From Bacillota bacterium (GTDB taxonomy: Bacteria > Bacillota > Clostridia > Christensenellales > SZUA-584), in contig JAEZIW010000190.1 in NCBI GenBank assembly GCA_023436525.1, positions 1 to 5,345 on the forward strand: a DNA stretch of 5,345 bases. Reading direction: 5' to 3'. Positions 1 through 3,974 of this stretch are shown here, one piece after another. The position numbers and the translations under genes were made by a program. The notes under the pieces are model-generated. The model saw only the letters and a list, made by a program, of their open reading frames with translations. It did not search any database and was not told the DNA's origin. The stretch's first letter is position 1, and each line of letters opens with the position of its first letter.

Positions 1-329
1 GCTTTATCTACGGTATTTCCGATTTTGTTAACAGCAATGTGCTCAGCGTTGCAAGCGGCGGCAGCGTTTCGTGCGGGCAAAGCAACGCCGTTAACTATGG
101 TGTTGTCACGGTGGAGCAAGGCGCAGAGTTCTATATAGAACGCGGAACGATATTTGACAATGCCGGTTCGATCAGCAATGACGGGCTCATCAACGTTAGA
201 GACGGAGGCCAGCTCAATGATCAAAGCGGCACTGTACAAAACGACGGTACGATTGACTTGAGTTCCTATTACAACGGCGATATCACATTGATTACAGGCA
301 CGGGTACATTGAATGACACCCGCGAATAA
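1..329 (+). CDS. C-terminal fragment of a repeat-rich secreted/surface protein (beta-helix-like)
   Basis: The reading frame is open from the left edge (first full codon at base 3) to a TAA at 327-329, so this is the 3' end of a longer gene and its true start lies outside the window. About 108 residues are visible. They are rich in Gly, Asn, Ser, Thr and Val, with short repeats such as GSISNDGLINV and SGTVQNDGTIDL. In such repeats a beta strand alternates with an Asn-Gly turn, the pattern of right-handed beta-helix or adhesin-like passenger regions. The fragment has no LPxTG sorting signal, no hydrophobic tail and no catalytic motif, and it ends in a hydrophilic tail (LNDTRE). The role is unknown; a secreted or cell-surface repeat protein is the inference. 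It lies 41 bases upstream of the first LRR lipoprotein on the same strand, with no terminator visible between them. A GTG at 39 is in frame but has no convincing ribosome binding site. Confidence 0.7.
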   Translation, partial: FIYGISDFVNSNVLSVASGGSVSCGQSNAVNYGVVTVEQGAEFYIERGTIFDNAGSISNDGLINVRDGGQLNDQSGTVQNDGTIDLSSYYNGDITLITGTGTLNDTRE

Positions 330-360
330 GAGAACTTAAAGCTCATAAAAATCTATTATT

Positions 361-365
361 GGAGG
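361..365 (+). promoter_or_regulatory. Ribosome binding site of LRR lipoprotein 1
   Basis: GGAGG lies 5 bases before the ATG at 371. It fixes that ATG as the start and rules out the in-frame TTG at 359, which overlaps the site itself. From 371 the protein begins with a clean Lys-Lys plus hydrophobic signal peptide. Confidence 0.8.
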
Positions 366-370
366 AAGTT

Positions 371-1165
371 ATGAAAAAGGGATTAGGAATGATTCTGGCA
401 GCTATCATGGCTCTCGCGATGGCGGCTTGTGGGGCACCGGCGGCGCAGCAAACAACACCGGAGGTATCGGAATCCGCGTCTGCGGAAACGCCCGCGCCCA
501 CGGTGGCGCCCACGACTGAGCCTGTCGTCGTATTTTCCGATTCTATGCTGGAGGAACTCGTTCGCGAAGCGATGAACAAACCGGAGGGCGACATCACTTT
601 GGCTGAAGCGCAGAGCCTTGAAAAGCTCATAGTAAACAACAAAGATTTTGACGATATGAACAGCAAAAACGGGGGTATAAAAGATATTTCCGCGTTGCAG
701 TATTTTACCGGGCTGAAAGAGCTGGATATTTCATTTAACAATATTAGCGACTTATCTCCTTTATCCGGGCTCGAGAATTTGGAAACCTTGGTTTTCAACG
801 GAACGGATGTGAAGGATTTGTCTCCGCTAAAAGACCTTGATAACATGGTTTGCATTGTATTCTGCTGGAATTATGCACCCGATCGCGGTCTTAATGGATT
901 TGAAAATCTTGACGCTCTGGCAAACATGAAGAAGCTCGAACATATCGACGCGAAGAATGCCGGGATAAAAGACTTATCGGCCCTTGGTGAATTGACAATG
1001 CTTTGGGATATTCAATTATGCGATAATCAGATTGCTGATATCACGCCGCTTGCGAATCTGAAGGATTTAAAAATACTTTTGCTGGGCAACAATCCGGTTA
1101 CGGATTATTCACCGGTCGCGGATGTCTACCCGAATCTTGAGAGCGATTTTGAGTTGAAACAGTGA
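371..1165 (+). CDS. LRR lipoprotein 1 (internalin-type leucine-rich repeats)
   Basis: A 264-residue predicted lipoprotein. Residues 1-20 are a signal peptide (MKK, a hydrophobic core, then LAMAAC) with the lipidated Cys at 20, so the mature protein should sit on the outer face of the membrane. Residues 21-52 are a Thr/Pro/Ala/Glu-rich linker. Residues 53-90 form a cap (VVFSDSMLEELVREAM, then KPEGDIT) also found in lipoprotein 2 and in the kinase ectodomain. LRRs of 22 residues follow, with consensus xD[IL]SPLxxLxxLxxLxLxxNxI: 104-125, 126-147 and 148-169 (degenerate), an irregular 30-residue stretch 170-199, then 200-221 and 222-243. The end, DYSPVADVYPNLES, matches the end of the LRR block in lipoprotein 2 and looks like the C-cap. 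No enzyme motif is present; LRRs of this kind bind proteins or other ligands. The ligand is unknown. Its A+T content is visibly higher than that of its paralogue. Confidence 0.88.
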   Translation: MKKGLGMILAAIMALAMAACGAPAAQQTTPEVSESASAETPAPTVAPTTEPVVVFSDSMLEELVREAMNKPEGDITLAEAQSLEKLIVNNKDFDDMNSKNGGIKDISALQYFTGLKELDISFNNISDLSPLSGLENLETLVFNGTDVKDLSPLKDLDNMVCIVFCWNYAPDRGLNGFENLDALANMKKLEHIDAKNAGIKDLSALGELTMLWDIQLCDNQIADITPLANLKDLKILLLGNNPVTDYSPVADVYPNLESDFELKQ

Positions 1166-1174
1166 ACATCCGAT

Positions 1175-1201
1175 AGCCCGGGTGTTTATTTAGCCCGGGC
1201 T
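1175..1201 (+). repeat. GC-rich inverted repeat after lipoprotein 1 (terminator-like hairpin without U tract)
   Basis: AGCCCGGG (1175-1182) and CCCGGGCT (1194-1201) can form a perfect 8-bp stem around an 11-base loop, 9 bases after the stop of lipoprotein 1. TAGCCCGGG also occurs as a direct repeat (1174-1182 and 1191-1199). No run of T follows (the next bases are GTACAGCG), so it is not a classic Rho-independent terminator. It could be a weak terminator, an mRNA 3'-end stabiliser or a protein-binding site. Confidence 0.45.
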
Positions 1202-1282
1202 GTACAGCGTATGCAGATGACAAGGAATCGGGAATACGAACGGATGCGGCTAAAATGAATGCGCTAAGCAGGGACTGATACT

Positions 1283-1311
1283 TTGACAAGATTGAGACAA
1301 CCGATTATTGA
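1283..1311 (+). promoter_or_regulatory. Possible promoter of LRR lipoprotein 2
   Basis: TTGACA at 1283-1288 is a perfect -35 match. Seventeen bases later TATTGA (1306-1311) is only a weak -10 match. If it is used, transcription would start near 1318, right at the ribosome binding site, giving an unusually short leader. The rest of the 167-base gap 1166-1332 holds only the hairpin described separately. Confidence 0.3.
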
Positions 1312-1319
1312 TACGTTTT

Positions 1320-1324
1320 GGAGG
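1320..1324 (+). promoter_or_regulatory. Ribosome binding site of LRR lipoprotein 2
   Basis: GGAGG lies 8 bases before the ATG at 1333, the start that gives a signal peptide aligning residue for residue with lipoprotein 1. An in-frame TTG at 1318 overlaps the site and is not the start. Confidence 0.75.
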
Positions 1325-1332
1325 AACTCGTC

Positions 1333-2928
1333 ATGCAAAAAGCATTAGGTATTGTGCTGGTGGCTGTCATGGTCCTCACGATGGCGGCTTGCGGAGCGCC
1401 CGCCGCGACGACGACCCCGGTGTCTTCGGTTTCGGCTGCTGTTGTAACATTCGCCGACCCGGTGCTGGAGGCGAAGGTGCGCGCGGCTATGGGCAGGCCC
1501 GAGGGCGACATCACCGCAGCGGAGGCGGAAGCGGTGACGGAGATGAATTTCGACATCGAATGGCAGATAGATGTCTCTGAAGAGACGCCAATCACGGATC
1601 TTGGCGGGCTGGAATATTTCAATAACCTGAAAGCCCTTAATCTTTCTTCTCACGCCGTCACAGATATATCGCCGCTCGCGGGGCTGACAAAGCTCACCTC
1701 GCTGTCGTTGAGCGGCAACCCGGTCATCGATATTTCGCCGCTCGCCGGGCTGAGAAACCTGAAAATGCTGACGTTGTCCGACTGCGCCGCACAAGATTAC
1801 AGTGCGCTCTCGGGGCTCGTCAATCTGAAGATTCTGTTGCTCGACGGTTCCGCGATTACTGACATAAGCGCGCTTTCCGGGCTGACTCGGCTTACGTATT
1901 TAAGCCTCTCGCATACGCAGGCCGGCGACGTGTCGCCGTTGGTTTCGCTGACGAGCCTGAAACAGTTGTATCTGGCAGACTGCCCGGTCGCCGACTATTC
2001 GCCGCTTACCGAAATCTATTCGACCCTCGAGGAAAAGGATTTCATTATGGTATCCACGCTTGCCGAGTATGGGTTTATCATGGACGACGGCGCCAAACAG
2101 GCAATCTATGATGGCGAGAGGGCATCCGTGCGCATCAACCACATCGAATGGGGCGCTCCTCCGGAGGAATGGTCTACAAACTGCGTCCGAACAGTTTTTA
2201 CGCAGAATGATAATAAGATTGACATCGGGTATTATCCGGATTTAGACGCCTACGTGATCTTGGCAAGTAAAGATGGCAATCTGGCGGTGAACTATGTATA
2301 TGACCATGCCAAAAATAGCTTTACCTTTGGCATGGGAGATCGAGAGAGCTCAGAGCTGGCCGTGCGTGCGATGTTGGCCGATATTGCCGCCGAAGATGTA
2401 CTGCTTGCGCCCATCTCAGTTTTCAACGACACGATCCAAAGCACCTTCAGCATGACGGCCGACGCGCTGTACGCGCTGCCGTTTGAGCCGAAAACGCTCA
2501 AGAGCCTTGGCTTTGCTCCGGACGAGACAAACGCGGCTTACGCGTATCACGAGCACGAGCCGCACGATATGCACATCTCCATTTACAGACCGGAATGGGG
2601 CGAGAGTTCCGATGGCCGGAGCATTGAGTTCTACGATGATGATGTCAATGGCTACAGCCTGCTGATTCTGTACTTCGCCGACGCAGGCAGATACCACATC
2701 GCTTTATTTAAGGATGGAGTGGATTGTGCCTTTGAAATTACCCCCGCCACGGATGATTATGGCGGGGAATACCCTGACTTGGATACGGTCCATCGGATGC
2801 TCAATGCCGCTTTTGGTACGAAAGAAAAAGAATTATATTATAAGCCGCTTAACGACTTCGAGCAGGTGGTTCAGGATTGGTTCGGCATGAGCATTGACGA
2901 GCTCTATGCGCTGCCTGTAGGCGAATAA
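1333..2928 (+). CDS. LRR lipoprotein 2 with large C-terminal region of unknown function
   Basis: A 531-residue predicted surface lipoprotein and paralogue of the preceding gene. Residues 1-20 are the signal peptide (MQKALG to TMAAC, lipidated Cys20), and 21-36 a short Thr/Ser/Ala linker. Residues 37-75 are the shared cap (VVTFADPVLEAKVRAAM, then RPEGDIT). Six regular 22-residue LRRs start at 88, 110, 132, 154, 176 and 198 (for example TDISPLAGLTKLTSLSLSGN), and the C-cap is DYSPLTEIYSTLEE at 221-234. Lipoprotein 1 stops here, but this protein runs on for almost 300 residues that I do not recognise: mixed, aromatic and acidic, with no membrane segment. This region carries a motif twice, TFSMTADALYALP (371-383) and WFGMSIDELYALP (516-528); the second copy is cut off by the TAA three residues later. 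The extra region may be a second binding domain. The gene ends 51 bases before the first XRE gene, with no terminator seen. Confidence 0.88.
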   Translation: MQKALGIVLVAVMVLTMAACGAPAATTTPVSSVSAAVVTFADPVLEAKVRAAMGRPEGDITAAEAEAVTEMNFDIEWQIDVSEETPITDLGGLEYFNNLKALNLSSHAVTDISPLAGLTKLTSLSLSGNPVIDISPLAGLRNLKMLTLSDCAAQDYSALSGLVNLKILLLDGSAITDISALSGLTRLTYLSLSHTQAGDVSPLVSLTSLKQLYLADCPVADYSPLTEIYSTLEEKDFIMVSTLAEYGFIMDDGAKQAIYDGERASVRINHIEWGAPPEEWSTNCVRTVFTQNDNKIDIGYYPDLDAYVILASKDGNLAVNYVYDHAKNSFTFGMGDRESSELAVRAMLADIAAEDVLLAPISVFNDTIQSTFSMTADALYALPFEPKTLKSLGFAPDETNAAYAYHEHEPHDMHISIYRPEWGESSDGRSIEFYDDDVNGYSLLILYFADAGRYHIALFKDGVDCAFEITPATDDYGGEYPDLDTVHRMLNAAFGTKEKELYYKPLNDFEQVVQDWFGMSIDELYALPVGE

Positions 2929-2968
2929 ACGAACTAGAAGCAGCGCCGCCGTCGTATGTTTGATGATT

Positions 2969-2973
2969 AAGGA
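2969..2973 (+). promoter_or_regulatory. Ribosome binding site of first XRE gene
   Basis: AAGGA lies 6 bases before the ATG at 2980, supporting that start over the in-frame ATG at 2995. No promoter is evident in the 51-base gap from lipoprotein 2, which leaves open that this gene is transcribed by read-through from the lipoprotein. Confidence 0.55.
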
Positions 2974-2979
2974 AAATCA

Positions 2980-3402
2980 ATGAAAAACCACGGTATGAGC
3001 ACAAATGATCTGATGAAAGAACTGTGTACCGAAACGCTGGATGATTTCATGAAAATGGATGTGACGCTGACATCTTTCCACGATTATATTGCTCAGATGT
3101 GTACGGATCGGGGAGAAACGCGTGAGCACGTTATTAAGCGCGCGGGTATTAACCGCACCTATGGACACCAGCTTTTTAATGGCACGCGAAAACCCTCGCG
3201 CGATAAGGTTATTCAGCTTGCGCTTGGCTTTGGGCTGGATATTGAGCAGACACAGCAGCTGCTAAAAGCGGCACAGGAAAGCCAGCTTACCCCAAAAACA
3301 AAACGGGATGCCGCCATTCTCTATTGTCTTATTCATCATCTTGATGTCATGGAAGCGCAGCAGCTGCTGGCTAATTATAATTTAACGCGATTGGGATGCT
3401 GA
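2980..3402 (+). CDS. XRE-family helix-turn-helix protein 1
   Basis: A 140-residue cytoplasmic protein with a helix-turn-helix of the XRE/Cro-CI type at about residues 32-90. A helix at ETREHVIKRA (46-55) is followed by the turn AGIN and a recognition helix around NRTYGHQLFNGTR (58-70), then PSRDKVIQLALGFGLD. Residues 91-140 form a helical tail (TQQLLKAAQ, then RDAAILYCLIHH) typical of small Clostridia regulators encoded beside Hanks-type kinases. It is a clear paralogue of the second XRE gene: 31 of 43 residues match across 57-99 of this protein. The conserved core includes HQLxNGTRxPSRDKxIQLA, whose Ser and Thr are possible kinase targets (inference only). It probably binds DNA or acts as an adaptor for the kinase, but no target is known. 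Cys15, Cys41, Cys116 and a C-terminal Cys140 are present. The gene lies between the LRR lipoproteins and the second XRE gene, all on the same strand. Confidence 0.88.
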   Translation: MKNHGMSTNDLMKELCTETLDDFMKMDVTLTSFHDYIAQMCTDRGETREHVIKRAGINRTYGHQLFNGTRKPSRDKVIQLALGFGLDIEQTQQLLKAAQESQLTPKTKRDAAILYCLIHHLDVMEAQQLLANYNLTRLGC

Positions 3403-3445
3403 CAATGTATTTGTGCCGTCAATAACAGGGAGCGTATAACATAAC

Positions 3446-3474
3446 TTGTCTCTTTTTGCTTAAACGGGTATAAT
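3446..3474 (+). promoter_or_regulatory. Sigma-A-type promoter for second XRE gene and kinase
   Basis: TTGTCT (3446-3451) and a perfect TATAAT (3469-3474) are separated by 17 bases, and a T-rich tract lies in the spacer. Transcription should start near 3481, which leaves a leader of about 29 bases before the ATG at 3510. A weaker alternative (TTGTGC 3411-3416, 18 bases, TATAAC 3435-3440) lies just upstream. This gives XRE protein 2 and the kinase their own transcript, separate from XRE protein 1. Confidence 0.7.
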
Positions 3475-3494
3475 TGACTTATCGATTCCCGGTC

Positions 3495-3501
3495 AAAGGA
3501 G
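3495..3501 (+). promoter_or_regulatory. Ribosome binding site of second XRE gene
   Basis: AAAGGAG lies 8 bases before the ATG at 3510, ideal spacing, whereas the in-frame ATG at 3504 is only 2 bases away. An in-frame TTG at 3474 overlaps the -10 box of the promoter and would lie upstream of the transcript, so it cannot be the start. Confidence 0.75.
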
Positions 3502-3509
3502 ACATGAAA

Positions 3510-3974
3510 ATGGCACATCAGGAGTCTGGCACACCGCGCGTCACGGCAACGCTGAGCCGCCGTTTATTTAAAGCACCAAGTTTTGAAGCTTTTGTCGAAG
3601 AAAACGCCACATTGCTGACGCCCTTGAGAATCTCTGACTATCTGGCCGAATTGCGTGAGAAATCAGGCCTGTCCGTCGGGCAAATCGTTTTACGCTGTAA
3701 TATCGACCGTAATTATTTTCACCAGCTGCTAAACGGAACACGCCACCCGTCCCGCGACAAGCTGATTCAGCTTGCTTTTGGCTTCGGGTTGAATGTTGAT
3801 GATACGCAGGAGCTGCTCAAGGCCGCTCAAATGAGCCCGCTGTATCCCCGTATTGTACGCGATGCGGCCATTTTAAGGTGCCTGCATGATCAGAAAAACT
3901 TCGGTGACGTGCAGGACCTCCTCGAACGTATGGGTCTCTCGCTGCTTGATGGGGAGGATAAAAAGAATGGATGA
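3510..3974 (+). CDS. XRE-family helix-turn-helix protein 2
   Basis: A 154-residue cytoplasmic protein, paralogue of the gene before it. After an N-terminal stretch (SRRLFKAPSFEAFVEENATLL, about 16-36) comes the XRE helix-turn-helix at about 41-98. SVGQIVLRC (55-63) is the second helix, NIDRNYFHQLLNGTR (64-78) carries the recognition helix, and PSRDKLIQLAFGFGL (80-94) follows. A helical tail (TQELLKAAQ, LYPRIVRDAAILRCL) and an acidic/basic end (GEDKKNG) complete it. The start at 3510 is fixed by the AAAGGAG site and the promoter upstream. The stop codon overlaps the kinase start by 8 bases (ATGGATGA), so the two are probably translationally coupled and made in fixed ratio. That points to a functional pair: a DNA-binding protein or adaptor regulated by, or delivering a signal from, the kinase. 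The operator and target genes are unknown. Confidence 0.9.
   Translation: MAHQESGTPRVTATLSRRLFKAPSFEAFVEENATLLTPLRISDYLAELREKSGLSVGQIVLRCNIDRNYFHQLLNGTRHPSRDKLIQLAFGFGLNVDDTQELLKAAQMSPLYPRIVRDAAILRCLHDQKNFGDVQDLLERMGLSLLDGEDKKNG
3951..3957 (+). promoter_or_regulatory. Ribosome binding site of the kinase, inside the second XRE gene
   Basis: GGGGAGG lies 9 bases before the kinase ATG at 3967 and is embedded in the last codons of the second XRE gene. It supports the overlapping start and translational coupling. Confidence 0.7.

Noticed and set aside
343..855. 170-residue open frame on the minus strand opposite lipoprotein 1
   Set aside because: It mirrors the + strand gene, is Ser-rich in the way antisense frames of LRR genes are, has no ribosome binding site of note, and the + strand product has a signal peptide and LRRs.
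1660..1990. Regular 66-base DNA periodicity as a CRISPR or tandem repeat array
   Set aside because: The period is exactly 22 codons, the units diverge at the DNA level, and they translate to LRRs; there are no identical repeats with unique spacers.
2929..2979. Terminator or promoter between lipoprotein 2 and XRE protein 1
   Set aside because: No stem with a T run and no convincing -35/-10 pair could be found in these 51 bases.
3358..3369. CAGCAGCTGCTG 12-bp palindrome as an operator or hairpin
   Set aside because: It encodes the Gln-Gln-Leu-Leu of the first XRE protein, and near copies occur where the same residues recur, so it follows from coding.
3474..3509. Longer version of XRE protein 2 starting at TTG 3474
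   Set aside because: The TTG overlaps the TATAAT box and would lie upstream of the predicted transcript start, and the strong AAAGGAG site serves the ATG at 3510.
2980..3974. Toxin-antitoxin pair or phage repressor pair
   Set aside because: Both proteins are XRE paralogues with matching helical tails, with no toxin fold and no phage genes nearby; the adjacent kinase explains the context better.
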